Shown piece after piece: positions 1-9,271 of a DNA stretch of 56,278 nt (within the stretch, counting starts at the first letter, position 1; the number at the start of each line of letters is the position of its first letter). Origin of the DNA: an uncultured beta proteobacterium (GTDB taxonomy: Bacteria > Pseudomonadota > Gammaproteobacteria > Burkholderiales > Burkholderiaceae_C); contig CAIQOO010000020.1 of assembly GCA_903873485.1 (NCBI GenBank), forward strand, positions 1 to 56,278, in the 5' to 3' direction. A program made the translations under genes and the position numbers. The notes under the pieces are model-generated. The model had not been told where the DNA came from. It was given only the letters and a program-made list of their open reading frames with translations, and did no database searches.

Positions 1-57
1 ATGCGCGCATGCAGGCCTTGGCGCAAACGCGCAATCACGCTGGAGCAAGCTCGGTAT

Positions 58-210
58 TCATTCGTCGTGATAGCTTTGCGCCAATGGCAATTCCAGCAGT
101 TGTTTGCCAAGCACCTGCTGCTGGTCAACCTCGTAGAGCCAGAATTTGCGGCATTTGCCGGCATGGCCGGTGATGGATTTGCGGTTTTGGCTGGTGACAG
201 CAATGATCAT
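58..210 (-). CDS. NifX/dinitrogenase FeMo-cofactor-family protein, short and possibly broken
   Basis: The first residues, MIIAVTSQNRKSITGHAG, followed by KCRKFWLYEV, match the N-terminal half of the dinitrogenase iron-molybdenum cofactor biosynthesis (NifX/NafY-like) domain. I start at the ATG at 210, which has an AAGG about seven bases upstream. The reading stops after only 50 residues (…SYHDE), where family members run to about 100-120. The next frame stays open to the window edge and reads VIARLRQGLHARM, loosely like the family's C-terminal half. The gene is therefore either frameshifted or a short paralogue; the window edge prevents a decision. The family call is fairly secure, its integrity is not. 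Confidence 0.5.
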   Translation of the reverse strand: MIIAVTSQNRKSITGHAGKCRKFWLYEVDQQQVLGKQLLELPLAQSYHDE

Positions 211-663
211 GATAAGCCTTGGCAGTGAGATTGGCAGCACCGGAAGTCGGCGCACAGAGCCTGATATGCAATCGCTGTGCCATGCTGAGAACTTGGTTCA
301 AGTGCCTGATTCATAACGATAAAAAAAGTCTTCCGCCGGAATTGGCAAGCGCTGGGGCAATAAGTGTGCTGCCAAAATTGGCAGTCAAGCGGCAGTTGTG
401 TCGGATCACGGGCGGCGCCAGACCCTTTCCATTTGCTACGTAATACATAGCATGTTGCGCAATGTGGACAAGGGCTAGAGGCCGATTTGATGCATAAATG
501 CCGTTGCATTCTCCAGCCACGCCGAGCCTGTCGCCCGGGTGCCACCAAATAGGGATGGGCGACTGCCAAGCATCATCTCTGCCAGGCATCACCTGTCACC
601 AGGCTCAGGCCTGCGCCACCACCATGCTGTTCTGCCAGTCTGATCAGTCCATGCCAGTGCGGC
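211..663. other. Intergenic stretch without a convincing gene
   Basis: Short open frames exist on both strands but their translations have no recognisable family or sensible composition. The only structured item is one copy of the dispersed Comamonadaceae-type repeat near 434-491. Confidence 0.5.
434..491 (+). repeat. Dispersed Comamonadaceae-type repeat, copy 1
   Basis: A short stem (GCTACGTAATACATAGC) is followed by TTGCGCAATGTGGACAAGG and GCTAGAGGCCGATTTG. The same order of stem, GCGC(A/T)AT, GGACAAGGGCTAGAGGC and GATTT recurs at least eight more times in this window. Confidence 0.75.
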
Positions 664-1293
664 TCAGACCGAGCGCTTGAACAAGGCCAGCAGTGAGCCG
701 GCCAGCACAAACAAGCTGCCAAACACGCGGTTCATGGCGCGGATGTGCGCGGGCCTTTTCAAGGCGCCCAACACCCGGGATGCCAGCGCGGTGTAGCCGG
801 TCATCACCACCATGTCGGTGAATGCCAGCGTGGCCCCGATGATCAGGTATTGCGGGGGCAGCGGCTGTGTCAGGTTGATGAACTGCGGCACCACCGCCAG
901 CAAGAACACCGTGCCTTTGGGATTGATTACATTGATCATCCAGGCCTTGAGGATCAGCGCACGCTGCGTCACCACTTCGCCCGAATCGTCCAGCGCCACC
1001 ATCGGTCGTGCCGGCGCCCGCCACTGCGCAATGCCGAGCCACACCAGGTAACCGACACCAAGCCACTTGACCACGGTGAACGCGGTGGCCGAGGCCGAAA
1101 TCAGCGCACCCAGCCCAACCCCGACGATCAGCAGTTGCGTCCAGATGCCCAGCACCAGCCCGAAAATGGTGACATAGCCATACTTGAAGCCGTGGTTGAG
1201 ACCGGCGCTCATCGAGGCAATCGCCCCCGGACCAGGCGAAATGCTGATGGCCCAGGAAGCGGCGAAAAAAGTTAACCAGATAGAGAGTTCCAT
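664..1293 (-). CDS. rhtB: LysE/RhtB-family amino-acid exporter, RhtB-like
   Basis: A 209-residue integral membrane protein of normal family length. The N-terminal ISPGPGAIASMSAGLNHG is the LysE/RhtB signature. Further blocks (VGVGLGALISASATAF, KWLGVGYLVWLGIAQWRA, and RVFGSLFVLAGSLLA near the end) line up closely with E. coli RhtB, the homoserine/homoserine-lactone efflux protein. About six hydrophobic segments are visible. It would act in the inner membrane using proton motive force. The substrate cannot be deduced from sequence. The gene stands alone, 62 bases downstream of the htpX stop and on the same strand. Confidence 0.85.
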   Translation of the reverse strand: MELSIWLTFFAASWAISISPGPGAIASMSAGLNHGFKYGYVTIFGLVLGIWTQLLIVGVGLGALISASATAFTVVKWLGVGYLVWLGIAQWRAPARPMVALDDSGEVVTQRALILKAWMINVINPKGTVFLLAVVPQFINLTQPLPPQYLIIGATLAFTDMVVMTGYTALASRVLGALKRPAHIRAMNRVFGSLFVLAGSLLALFKRSV

Positions 1294-1355
1294 GCGTCAA
1301 GTCTAGCTGACCGGCTTGGCATATAAACGCCAGGCGCTCTGCCCACCGTTGCCAG

Positions 1356-2231
1356 CTACAAAGGCGTGTTTTGCAGCGCGGCAATGCGCTCTTCGATCGG
1401 CGGGTGGGTGGCAAACAGGGCGCCAACGCCACCGGCAATGCCAAACGCCGCCACGCTTTTCGGCAGTTCGCCGGGTGCCATACCGCCCAGCCGGGCCAGC
1501 GCATTGATCATCGGCTGTTTGCGGTTCATCAGTTTGGCGGCTCCGGCATCGGCGCGGAACTCGCGGTGCCGGCTGAACCAGGCCACCACGATCGCGGCGG
1601 CAAAGCCCAGCACAATGTCGAGCACGATGGTGGTGATCATGTAGCCAATGCCGGGGCCGGAGCTTCCACTGTCGCCCTTGCGCAAAAAGCTGTCAACCGC
1701 GTAGCCGATGACCCGGCTCAAAAACACCACAAAGGTGTTCATCACGCCCTGGATCAGCGTCATGGTGACCATGTCGCCATTGGCAATGTGGGCCACTTCG
1801 TGGCCAATCACCGCCTCAATCTCTTCATGCGTCATTCCCTGCAACAAGCCGGTGCTGACCGCCACCAGCGCCGAATTTTTGAAGGCACCGGTGGCAAAGG
1901 CATTCGGGTCGCCGTCAAAAATGCCGACTTCGGGCATGCCGATGCCGGCGCGCTCAGACAACTTGCGCACCGTTTCGACAATCCAGGCCTCGTCGGCATT
2001 AGCCGGCTGGTTGATGATGCGCACACCCGATGTCCACTTGGCCATCGGCTTGCTGATCAGCAGCGAGATGATGGCGCCGCCAAAACCCATCACCAGCGCA
2101 AAGCCCAGCAGCGCACCCAGGTTCAGGCCATTGGCCGTCAGGTAGCGGTTGACCCCGAGCAGGCTGGCGACGATGCCCAGCACCACCACCACCATCACGT
2201 TGGTCAATACAAACAACAGAATGCGTTTCAT
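1356..2231 (-). CDS. htpX: HtpX membrane metalloprotease (M48)
   Basis: A 291-residue inner-membrane zinc endopeptidase that helps degrade misfolded membrane proteins. Two N-terminal membrane segments come first (about residues 5-25 and 40-58). The zinc motif HEVAH is at about 144-148, two more membrane segments follow (about 155-215), and EFRAD, which supplies the third zinc ligand, is near 221-225. Length and layout match HtpX fully. The ATG at 2231 starts [11 protein letters not shown], the usual HtpX beginning. It lies 109 bases downstream of the DUF3025 gene on the same strand and may be read through from it. Confidence 0.97.
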   Translation of the reverse strand: MKRILLFVLTNVMVVVVLGIVASLLGVNRYLTANGLNLGALLGFALVMGFGGAIISLLISKPMAKWTSGVRIINQPANADEAWIVETVRKLSERAGIGMPEVGIFDGDPNAFATGAFKNSALVAVSTGLLQGMTHEEIEAVIGHEVAHIANGDMVTMTLIQGVMNTFVVFLSRVIGYAVDSFLRKGDSGSSGPGIGYMITTIVLDIVLGFAAAIVVAWFSRHREFRADAGAAKLMNRKQPMINALARLGGMAPGELPKSVAAFGIAGGVGALFATHPPIEERIAALQNTPL

Positions 2232-2340
2232 GATTTCCTCTCGAAAAAGTGTGAGCGGCCAAGCCGCGAGATGGCCACGATGGTAGTGGCGAAGCCCCGG
2301 AAATCAAGCCAGTGCAGGCTCAATTCCCCACACCAAGTGC

Positions 2341-3111
2341 CTATTTGGCAGACCCTGAAAACCCGGCTCTGGCGGCCCGGAACACGCCGGGGTCGTCATA
2401 AAAACCGGCCTGCTGGTTGCCCGGCCACCACTGCGGCACGCCAAGCACCGGCAGATGTGCAAACGGCTTGCCGGCGAGTTGGTCAGCATCCAGGTCAGCC
2501 GCCAGCCAGGCATCCAGCGCCGCTATTGAATCACTAGCTGGAAAGGCACGATAGACGTGGGCTGTGACCGATTTTCTTGGATAAACCAACTTTTCCAGCA
2601 AGGCATGGCCAAACAACACCAAATAGACATCGGCCCACAACGGGCGCAACTCGCCAAACACCTGCGGCCAGCGTTTGGCGGCCAGTACGTTCCACAAGGC
2701 ATCGGGTGCGCGCAGCAGCGCCACGTTTTCGTCAAACAGCGTCAGCCCGTCACGCGCCGGGCTGCGCGTCGGCGTCACCCCGGTGCCGGCAATCTGCGCT
2801 GCATGCAACTGGTTGAGCCGCCGTTTGGCTTGAGGAAAGTGCAGCCAGATCAGCGCGTTGAAAAAATCATGCAAGTTATCGCGGGTCGGCACCTTGGCCG
2901 TGCTGAAAATGAACTGTTCGTAAGCTTGTCCGACTGGCAGATCTGACTGTGGAACAAAGCGAACCGGAGCATCTGCTGCCGAATTCAGCACATCGCAAAG
3001 ACCGGTTCCATCCGGAGCGTATATCGCACTCTGCGCCAGCGGCATGCCGATAGCCCTTATCTCTTCAAACCAAGCGGCATCCCAGTTGATTGCACCGAAA
3101 GCCTCTTTCAT
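2341..3111 (-). CDS. DUF3025 family protein
   Basis: A 256-residue soluble protein of unknown function. The central part (FFNALIWLHFPQAKRRLNQLHA, split at about 90-115, then ARDGLTLFDENVALL) is the hallmark of DUF3025, a family common in Beta- and Gammaproteobacteria. No signal peptide or membrane segment is seen. Its ATG overlaps the stop of the NYN-domain gene by four bases (ATGA, 3108-3111), so the two are probably translationally coupled. No catalytic role is established for the family and none is proposed here. Confidence 0.85.
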   Translation of the reverse strand: MKEAFGAINWDAAWFEEIRAIGMPLAQSAIYAPDGTGLCDVLNSAADAPVRFVPQSDLPVGQAYEQFIFSTAKVPTRDNLHDFFNALIWLHFPQAKRRLNQLHAAQIAGTGVTPTRSPARDGLTLFDENVALLRAPDALWNVLAAKRWPQVFGELRPLWADVYLVLFGHALLEKLVYPRKSVTAHVYRAFPASDSIAALDAWLAADLDADQLAGKPFAHLPVLGVPQWWPGNQQAGFYDDPGVFRAARAGFSGSAK

Positions 3112-4298
3112 GGGAGATACACCACAGTCTGCGGGGCACGGTGCATATCGACGGCAAAGGTTTTCGGGTACTGTTCGAATATGCGCAATGAAGATTGACC
3201 AGGGTGCAACAAGCTCTTTTCACGCAAGCGCCCGGCAACTGCACTTAATGCACAGGCTTGCCCACTGAGCAACTCTGGCACAGCCAGCAACACATCTGCC
3301 ACCACCACGCGACGCAAAGCCAGCTTGATCAGTACCGAACGTAAGCCATTCAATTCAGCCAGCAACGGCGGCGATGCACGTCGGCTGCCATTGACTGGCC
3401 AAGACAGCACACTACAACTTGGCGGCGACAGATCTGGCTTGTGCACTGGCAAAACGGGCGAGGCCAGCGATACAGGGGCCAGCGCTGCAACTCGCTGCGG
3501 GATATAGCTCAATTCAACCGGCTGCTGCACCGGACTGAGCTTGAAATAGTCCGCATACAGGGCAAAAAATGCGGTCGATTTGGTGGTTCTCGAAAAAATG
3601 GTCTTCTTCCGCAGCACTGGCACCACTTCGCTCAGCATTTGCGGTGCCTGATGCAGGCTTGGCACTGCCTTGAGAATGCGTACAACGTCCTCGGGCAAAT
3701 CGGGCACCAGCGAAGTCATTGACACCAACGGCGCTGGCACAAGCCGAACCGGCACCGGCGAAGTCATTGGTGCCAACTGGGCTGGTGCAAGCCGAACCGG
3801 CACCGGCGAAGTCACGGGTACCAACGGCGCTGGCGCAAACCGGATCACGCGGTCATAAAAATACTCGGCACCGGCAAACACAATGCCTTCCATGGAAAAA
3901 CACCAGACTTCACAACCCCATTCGCGCAGGCGTACTGCCAGCGGTGCAAAGTCGGCATCGCCTGACGCAATGGCAAAAAGACGCACACCCTGTTGAAAAT
4001 GCAGTGCCACGGCATCCGCTACAAGTGCCGCATCCGTGGTATTTTTTTCGAGCGAGAGGTTTGGCATACAGCGCGCAGCCAGGCTGTGCCAGACCGCAGA
4101 CAGCGCCTGCAAGCGTGCCGCACTGCCATAAGCCCGGCAGATACTGACACGGCCCGCCCGGGATTTGAATTGCAGCCAGGCAGCATGGATGGAGGGCACG
4201 TCAGAAAAATTGTCTGCATCAACCAACAGCGCAGCCTGCTGCTGTGAAGCCGGCCTGAGCTGGTCTGTCGGCAAATTCACGTGCCAGCCACCCGCCAC
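3108..4298 (-). CDS. NYN-domain (PIN-like nuclease) protein with internal 16-residue repeats
   Basis: A 396-residue protein. The N-terminal third is a NYN/LabA-like PIN-fold domain: [10 protein letters not shown] (about 24-33) gives the first acidic residues, [13 protein letters not shown] the middle one, and [19 protein letters not shown] the last. These are typical of metal-dependent ribonucleases. Next come three tandem 16-residue units rich in Pro/Val/Thr (about 153-200, VTSPVPVRL repeated). The C-terminal part contains two weakly similar segments that may be OST-HTH/LOTUS-like RNA-binding modules. The start overlaps the 3' end of pyrC by 22 bases. An RNA-processing role is inferred from the fold only. 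Confidence 0.8.
   Translation of the reverse strand: MAGGWHVNLPTDQLRPASQQQAALLVDADNFSDVPSIHAAWLQFKSRAGRVSICRAYGSAARLQALSAVWHSLAARCMPNLSLEKNTTDAALVADAVALHFQQGVRLFAIASGDADFAPLAVRLREWGCEVWCFSMEGIVFAGAEYFYDRVIRFAPAPLVPVTSPVPVRLAPAQLAPMTSPVPVRLVPAPLVSMTSLVPDLPEDVVRILKAVPSLHQAPQMLSEVVPVLRKKTIFSRTTKSTAFFALYADYFKLSPVQQPVELSYIPQRVAALAPVSLASPVLPVHKPDLSPPSCSVLSWPVNGSRRASPPLLAELNGLRSVLIKLALRRVVVADVLLAVPELLSGQACALSAVAGRLREKSLLHPGQSSLRIFEQYPKTFAVDMHRAPQTVVYLP
3703..3846. repeat. 48-bp tandem repeat, three units, inside the NYN gene
   Basis: Three adjacent 48-bp units share the core GCCGAACCGGCACCGGCGAA, and the third is more diverged. Each encodes 16 residues, so unit gain or loss would keep frame and only change the length of a Pro/Val-rich linker behind the nuclease domain. 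Confidence 0.85.
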
Positions 4299-5326
4299 GC
4301 CAAGGCCTCGCCGCTGCCGAGCGGTTTGAGTTCGGCCTCGCCAAACGGAAAACTGCTCGGCGGCCGCCAGCTTTCGCGCTGCAAACGGATGCTGCCAGTG
4401 TTGCGCGGCAAGCCGTAAAAATCGGCACCGTGAAAGCTGGCAAAGGCTTCGAGCCGATCCAGTGCGCCGACCGAATCGAAAGCCTGCGCATACAGTTCCA
4501 TCGCGGCATGCGCCGTGTAGCAGCCGGCACAGCCGCTGGCGTGTTCCTTGAGGTGTACCGGGTGCGGCGCGCTGTCGGTGCCCAGAAAAAACCTCGGGTG
4601 GCCACTGCTGGCGGCGGCCAGCAGCGCCTGGCGGTGGCTTTCGCGCTTGAGCACCGGCAGGCAGTAGTAATGCGGGCGCAGACCCGAGCCTTGCGCACCG
4701 GCAAAGATCGCATTGCGGTTAAACAGCAGGTGGTGCGCAGTCAGGGTGGCCCCGGTAAACCGGTCACAGGCCAACACATACTGCACGGCTTGCGCCGTGG
4801 TGATGTGCTCGAAAACGATTTTCAGCTCGGGAAAATCGCGCCGCAGTGGAATCAACTGGGTGTCGATGAACACCGCCTCGCGGTCAAACAGGTCAATCTC
4901 GGGCGAAGTCACCTCGCCATGCAGCAGCAGCAGCAGGCCTTCGCGCTGCATCGCCTCCAGGGTTCGGCAGGTCTTGCGCCAGTCGGTTACCCCGGCTGCG
5001 CTGTTGGTGGTGGCACCGGCGGGGTAGAGCTTGACGGCCACCACGCCGGCCTCTTTGGCGCGCTTGATTTCATCGGCGGGCAGCTCGTCGGTGAGGTAGA
5101 GCGTCATCAACGGCTCAAACTGAAGGCCGGCTGGCACTGCCGCCAAAATGCGCGCGCGGTAAGCCAGCGCCTGGTCGGTGCGGGTGACCGGCGGGCGCAA
5201 GTTGGGCATGATGATGGCGCGGGCAAACTGGGCGGCGCTGTGCGGCACCACGGTGGCCAGTGCCGCGCCATCGCGCAGATGCAGGTGCCAGTCGTCGGGG
5301 CGGGTCAGGGTCAGGGTGTTGATCAT
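4277..5326 (-). CDS. pyrC: Dihydroorotase (class II)
   Basis: A 349-residue enzyme of pyrimidine synthesis that interconverts carbamoyl-aspartate and dihydroorotate. Visible metal ligands and active-site residues are [10 protein letters not shown] near the N-terminus (HxH), the lysine to be carboxylated in [14 protein letters not shown] (about 100), LLLHGEV (about 137), FEHITT (about 175) and the aspartate of GTDSAPH (about 250). I start at ATG 5326 ([14 protein letters not shown]), as in other PyrC proteins; an in-frame extension to 5503 has no family similarity. It heads a minus-strand cluster with the NYN and DUF3025 genes, which overlap end to end. Confidence 0.97.
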   Translation of the reverse strand: MINTLTLTRPDDWHLHLRDGAALATVVPHSAAQFARAIIMPNLRPPVTRTDQALAYRARILAAVPAGLQFEPLMTLYLTDELPADEIKRAKEAGVVAVKLYPAGATTNSAAGVTDWRKTCRTLEAMQREGLLLLLHGEVTSPEIDLFDREAVFIDTQLIPLRRDFPELKIVFEHITTAQAVQYVLACDRFTGATLTAHHLLFNRNAIFAGAQGSGLRPHYYCLPVLKRESHRQALLAAASSGHPRFFLGTDSAPHPVHLKEHASGCAGCYTAHAAMELYAQAFDSVGALDRLEAFASFHGADFYGLPRNTGSIRLQRESWRPPSSFPFGEAELKPLGSGEALAWRVAGT

Positions 5327-5402
5327 GGCCGGTATTGTCCCAAAAGCAGCAGCCTGCCGGTCCGGCGCCGACTGGCGCCACCTGCATGGCCGGGCACTGG
5401 CT

Positions 5403-5648
5403 TCAGGCTGCTGGCCCGCGGTATTGCAGGGCGATGCGAATGCGGGCAATGGTGTCTTCTGGTGCCGCCTTGCGCGACACCTCCAGCCCGAGCTGGCGCG
5501 CAATGTCGTTGACCCGCGCCGGGTTCAGCGGCACGCCACCGGCATCAATGGCTGCAATCAGGGCGCGGGCGCGCTGCCGTTCGGGCGATTCGGGCCTGAC
5601 CCGAAAAACCGTCACCTTGAGCCAGATCCACAACCTGAGCATCGGCAT
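5403..5648 (-). CDS. Small protein of unknown function (81 aa)
   Basis: I do not recognise a family. The protein begins [15 protein letters not shown] (hydrophobic or amphipathic) and continues into a charged helical part with [21 protein letters not shown]. Start at ATG 5648 is chosen because its first base is the last base of the stop of the upstream gene (TGATG), which implies translational coupling. It lies 76 bases upstream of pyrC. It is probably a conserved hypothetical protein of Burkholderiales, but this is an impression only. Confidence 0.6.
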   Translation of the reverse strand: MPMLRLWIWLKVTVFRVRPESPERQRARALIAAIDAGGVPLNPARVNDIARQLGLEVSRKAAPEDTIARIRIALQYRGPAA

Positions 5649-6253
5649 CAGCAGACCACCAGCGCGCAATAGGCCTGCCGCGTTTCTGGTGTCACCGACG
5701 CCAGCACCTGTACATAAGGAGTTTTGTGGCGCGCCAGCAGCCGCGCCGAAGCCACCAGTTTTGAGCGACAAAACCAGTGGCAGGTGTGTTGCATCAAGAG
5801 CAGTTCGGCCATCATCGTGAAAGCCTTGCCTTTGGGCGCCAACTGCCGGCTGTTGCTGGCGGCCTGTGTCATGGCATGGGCATGGACACTGAGCACCTTG
5901 CGCACGTCAAAGCTGTTGCCCGGCCACCAGCGGGCCGCATAGGGCAGGGCCAGCGCCAGCCGACTGACCCGGGCCTGCGTCGGATCGATGCTGGAAAACT
6001 CCAGCGCAAAGCGGTTGAACTGCTCACACAGCGTCGCTTCGGCGGTTTCGAGCATGCTCCAGATGGTTGACTGGCGCTGCAAGTCGGACTCGCCCAGCGC
6101 GCGCAGGTAGCCCTGCATCAGGCTCTCCATCAACTTTTCAATCTGGTAGCGGCCCAGATGCGCCCCGAGCAGCGCAATGCGTACCCGCTGGTCGCGCAAA
6201 TTCAGCGCATGCAAGCCAAGAAACAGCAATATTAAAACTCCAAGAATATCCAT
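5648..6253 (-). CDS. Hypothetical membrane-anchored protein (201 aa)
   Basis: The N-terminus, MDILGVLILLFLGLHALNLR, is a clear single membrane segment or anchor; the rest is soluble and largely helical, with a WWPGNSFDVRKVLSVHAHAM block near the middle and an unusual cysteine-containing C-terminus (CHWFCRS, then YCALVVC). No family is recognised. It is coupled to the 81-residue gene by a one-base overlap. A dispersed repeat in inverse orientation lies directly upstream of its start, so its promoter region probably overlaps or follows that repeat. Confidence 0.7.
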   Translation of the reverse strand: MDILGVLILLFLGLHALNLRDQRVRIALLGAHLGRYQIEKLMESLMQGYLRALGESDLQRQSTIWSMLETAEATLCEQFNRFALEFSSIDPTQARVSRLALALPYAARWWPGNSFDVRKVLSVHAHAMTQAASNSRQLAPKGKAFTMMAELLLMQHTCHWFCRSKLVASARLLARHKTPYVQVLASVTPETRQAYCALVVC

Positions 6254-6308
6254 AAAATACGGCTCTAGCCCTTATCCAGCATGCGCAAGCAGCTATATGA
6301 TCAATAGC
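6252..6308 (-). repeat. Dispersed Comamonadaceae-type repeat, copy 2 (inverse orientation)
   Basis: Read on the minus strand it runs GCTATTGATCATATAGC, TGCTTGCGCATGCTGG, then ATAAGGGCTAGAGCC. It lies between the FecR gene and the 201-residue gene. Confidence 0.75.
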
Positions 6309-6331
6309 AAAAAAATAGTTGGCAAATGGCC

Positions 6332-6982
6332 TTACCAGCCGACGCTTTGCAGTGCGGCTGACAGTTTTTTGTCGCCCCACACCACCATCTTGCCGGGTGC
6401 CACGCCCGTACCGCTGACGGTGGTGCCAGCACCGACTTGCGCCAGCTCGGTTTGGCCATTGCTGTTCTCCACATAAACACCCCGGCCTTCGAGCATCACC
6501 ACGTCCAGCGTGTCGTCCCCGGCCCCCAGCAAATTCAAGCCGCCCCACAGGTCGGTGCCACGCACCCCGATGATGGCCACTGGTGTTCGCACCTGCCAGG
6601 GCGGCGCCGACCGGTTGTCTGCCGGCTTGCCGGTAATGGCGCGAAAGGCGCCTTTGAGCAAGGAGAAGCTGCTGCCACGGGCCTCGGATTTGGTGCCCAT
6701 CACCTGCTCAATGACAAATTCGGTTCGCTCGCCCAGCGTGAGCACGCTGCCGTCCTTCATGCGGGCCTCCAGCCGGGCATTGGCGCCGGTGATGATGCGG
6801 CTGCCCAGGAAAAGCCCATTCCCGAGCAGCAGGGTGTTCCATTTGGCATCGGTCACCAGCAGCACCTCGCCGTTGAGCCGGGTGACATAGCCGGCCGTCA
6901 CCTGTTCGGCCCGCGCCACCCCACACACCAGGCTCAGGCAGGCGCCCAGCAACAGCGCCCATCCGGTACAAAAAAGTTTCAT
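6332..6982 (-). CDS. FecR-domain periplasmic protein
   Basis: A 216-residue protein with a signal peptide (MKLFCTGWALLLGACLSLVC to about residue 25, ending ARAE). The FecR domain follows: VTRLNGEVLL, LFLGSRIITGANARLEARMKDGS and LTLGERTEFVIE, then VRTPVAIIGVRGTDLW. In this subfamily, FecR-like proteins are periplasmic and often encoded beside CHASE2 adenylate cyclases, exactly as here: the cyclase stop is 16 bases upstream. It is not the membrane anti-sigma FecR, since no cytoplasmic N-terminus is present. It may be the extracytoplasmic partner or ligand of the CHASE2 sensor; that is inference. Confidence 0.88.
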   Translation of the reverse strand: MKLFCTGWALLLGACLSLVCGVARAEQVTAGYVTRLNGEVLLVTDAKWNTLLLGNGLFLGSRIITGANARLEARMKDGSVLTLGERTEFVIEQVMGTKSEARGSSFSLLKGAFRAITGKPADNRSAPPWQVRTPVAIIGVRGTDLWGGLNLLGAGDDTLDVVMLEGRGVYVENSNGQTELAQVGAGTTVSGTGVAPGKMVVWGDKKLSAALQSVGW

Positions 6983-6998
6983 AAAAAAGGCTCCAGGT

Positions 6999-9263
6999 TT
7001 ATTTGTCAGTCAGGTTGAATACACCGTCCCAGCTTTCATCCGGGGGCGATGCCCGCAACGCCGCAATGCGTTTCAAATACAGTGTAAACAATGCTTGCCC
7101 CGGCTGGCTGGCGGCCAGCCGCTCAAAGCTGGCTTGCGCCGACGCGAAATTGCGTTCGCGATAAAACGCCAGCGCCTGCGCGTAATCGGCCAGCTCTTGC
7201 TGCTGCCCGGCGCCCAGGCTGGCCAGCGGCTCAAACAGGGTTACCGGCTGGGCGCGCCCCTTGACCCTGACCCGGTCCAGCTCCCGGCAGGCAATGTCGG
7301 GCACCGCCCTGCGGGTGGTTTCGCTGATGACCAGGGTGACACCGTATTGTTTGGCCGCCCCTTCTAGCCGGGATGCCAGGTTGACCGCATCGCCGAGCAC
7401 GGTGTAAGCGACGCGAAACTCCGAACCCATGTTGCCGACATTCATCAGGCCACTGTTGATGCCAATGCGGATGCGCAGCACCGGCCAGCCCTGCGCCAGC
7501 AGTTGTGGCGCCAGGTCGGCCAGCCGCTGTTTCATCGCCAGCGCTGCCAGCACCGCATGGCGGGCATGCTCGGGGTCGGCCAGCGGCGCCCCCCAAAACG
7601 CCATGATGGCGTCGCCTATGTACTTGTCAACGGTGCCGCGCTGCTCGTGAATGGCCCGCGTCAGCGGCGTCAGCACAAACTGCATCAACTGGGTCAACTG
7701 GTGCGGCTGCAGGGCTTCCGACACCGTGGTGAAGTCTTGCAAGTCGCTGAACAGCACCGTCATCTGGCGGCTTTCACCGCCGAGCGCAAAGCTGTCGGGC
7801 CGGCGGCTCATTTCGGCCACCAGTTCTGGCGGCACATACTGGCCAAACACCTGCGCCAGCCGCCGTTCGCGCCGACTCTGCACAAAATAGCCCAGACTGC
7901 TGTGCAGCAGATACAGCAGCAGCAGCAAAGTCAAGCTTGGCGCCAGCGCAATCACCTGGTTATGGGCTTGCCAAGCATACAGGTTGAAGCCGATGACGAC
8001 AGCGGCCAGCGTCAGCGTCGCCAGCAGGGCGCGCAGTGGCGCCAGCCAGCCCAAACCGCTGCCAAACAGCCCGATCAGCGCCAGCAGCGCCAGTTCCAGC
8101 CCGCCGGTGTAGGCCGGGCGGTACTTGATGCTTTGGTCAAGAATGCCGGCCATCAGCGTGGCATTGATCTCGACCCCTGGGTAGCTGCTTTGCACCGGGG
8201 TGGTGCGCAAATCCAGCAGCCCCGCCGCCGTGGCGCCGACCAGCACCACCGCCCCTTGCAAAATTTGCGGATCAATCTGGTGCTGCAGCACCTGGCTGGC
8301 CGACACATAGGGGAAACTGCCCTGCTGGCCGCGAAACGGCAGCAGCGCCGCCCCTTGCGCATCCAGCCCAATCTCGAACGGACCAATCCGCAGCGCCTCG
8401 ACGCGTTCGCCAGCCGCCCCGCCGGCGCTTTGGTAGCCGCTGGCCGTCACCAGTTCGACCGGCGGGCTGCCAAGCAGGCGGCGCACCAGCGCCAGGCCGA
8501 ACTGTTCATATAACTGGTCACCATGACCGAGCAGCAGCGGCAGGCGGCGAAACAGGCCGTCGTCATCGACTAAATTGCTGCTGAAAAATCCGCCGCTTGC
8601 GGCACTTTGCTGCAGCAGCGGCAGATTCGCCTGGTAGCCGCTGGCGCTGGCAAACGGATTGCTGGCGGCCCCAAGCAGGCTGACTGGCGCCACTGGTGGC
8701 GGCAACTGCCCGACACGCAGCTCGCTGCCCTGCTCTCCATCGAGAGAAAAGTAATAGCCGGTCACCACCGGGCGACCGCGAAAACTCTCGGCAAGCTGGC
8801 GGTCTCCGAGCAGGCGCGGCCGCAAGCCGGCCCATTGCTGCCGAAACCCGGCGTTGTTGCGCAAGGCGCCTTGCGCCAGCGCATCGACGGCGGCCAGCGT
8901 CGGGTCGGTCGCCGGCTCGGCAAACAGCACGTCAAAGCCCAGCAGCCGCACCTGGTAATGCGCAAACAGGGTGTCCACCAATTGCGCCACCCGCTGGCGC
9001 GGCCACGGCCATTGGCCTTCTTGCAACAGGCTGGCCTCGTCAATGGCAACAATCACGATGCGCGGATCCACCCCGCCGGGCAGCGTCAGGCGCAGGCGGG
9101 CATCGTAGGCCAGCAACTCAAGCCGATCGAGCAAGCGGATCGGCAGATGGCCGCCGGCATGCAGCATCAGCAGCGCCACCAGGCACAAGCTCAGCCCCGA
9201 GCGCAGCAGCACATACAGGCGATGCGACACCTGGGGAAAGCGGGCAGGCCAGAGGCGTTTCAT
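6999..9263 (-). CDS. CHASE2-domain adenylate/guanylate cyclase
   Basis: A 754-residue membrane sensor. After a first membrane segment (about 18-40) there is a CHASE2 extracytoplasmic domain (YDARLRLTLPGG, IVIVAIDEASL, VLVGATAAGLLDLRTTP; about 45-370). Three closely spaced membrane segments follow (about 385-465). The class III cyclase domain (about 490-670) shows TVLFSDLQDFTTVSEAL, DKYIGDAIMAFWGAPL and RIGINSGLMNVGNMG with AYTVLGDAVNLASRLE, so metal- and substrate-binding residues are present. The C-terminus is TPR-like. Product cAMP is likely but not proven. It is eight bases downstream of the AlkD-like gene and upstream of the FecR gene, suggesting one operon. Confidence 0.93.
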   Translation of the reverse strand: MKRLWPARFPQVSHRLYVLLRSGLSLCLVALLMLHAGGHLPIRLLDRLELLAYDARLRLTLPGGVDPRIVIVAIDEASLLQEGQWPWPRQRVAQLVDTLFAHYQVRLLGFDVLFAEPATDPTLAAVDALAQGALRNNAGFRQQWAGLRPRLLGDRQLAESFRGRPVVTGYYFSLDGEQGSELRVGQLPPPVAPVSLLGAASNPFASASGYQANLPLLQQSAASGGFFSSNLVDDDGLFRRLPLLLGHGDQLYEQFGLALVRRLLGSPPVELVTASGYQSAGGAAGERVEALRIGPFEIGLDAQGAALLPFRGQQGSFPYVSASQVLQHQIDPQILQGAVVLVGATAAGLLDLRTTPVQSSYPGVEINATLMAGILDQSIKYRPAYTGGLELALLALIGLFGSGLGWLAPLRALLATLTLAAVVIGFNLYAWQAHNQVIALAPSLTLLLLLYLLHSSLGYFVQSRRERRLAQVFGQYVPPELVAEMSRRPDSFALGGESRQMTVLFSDLQDFTTVSEALQPHQLTQLMQFVLTPLTRAIHEQRGTVDKYIGDAIMAFWGAPLADPEHARHAVLAALAMKQRLADLAPQLLAQGWPVLRIRIGINSGLMNVGNMGSEFRVAYTVLGDAVNLASRLEGAAKQYGVTLVISETTRRAVPDIACRELDRVRVKGRAQPVTLFEPLASLGAGQQQELADYAQALAFYRERNFASAQASFERLAASQPGQALFTLYLKRIAALRASPPDESWDGVFNLTDK

Positions 9264-9271
9264 GGTGCAAG

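Noticed and set aside
3703..3846. Possible CRISPR-like repeat in the NYN gene
   Set aside because: Units are directly adjacent with no spacers and encode a protein repeat.
4430..5512. A 360-codon plus-strand frame
   Set aside because: Antisense shadow of pyrC, with no similarity to any family and skewed composition.
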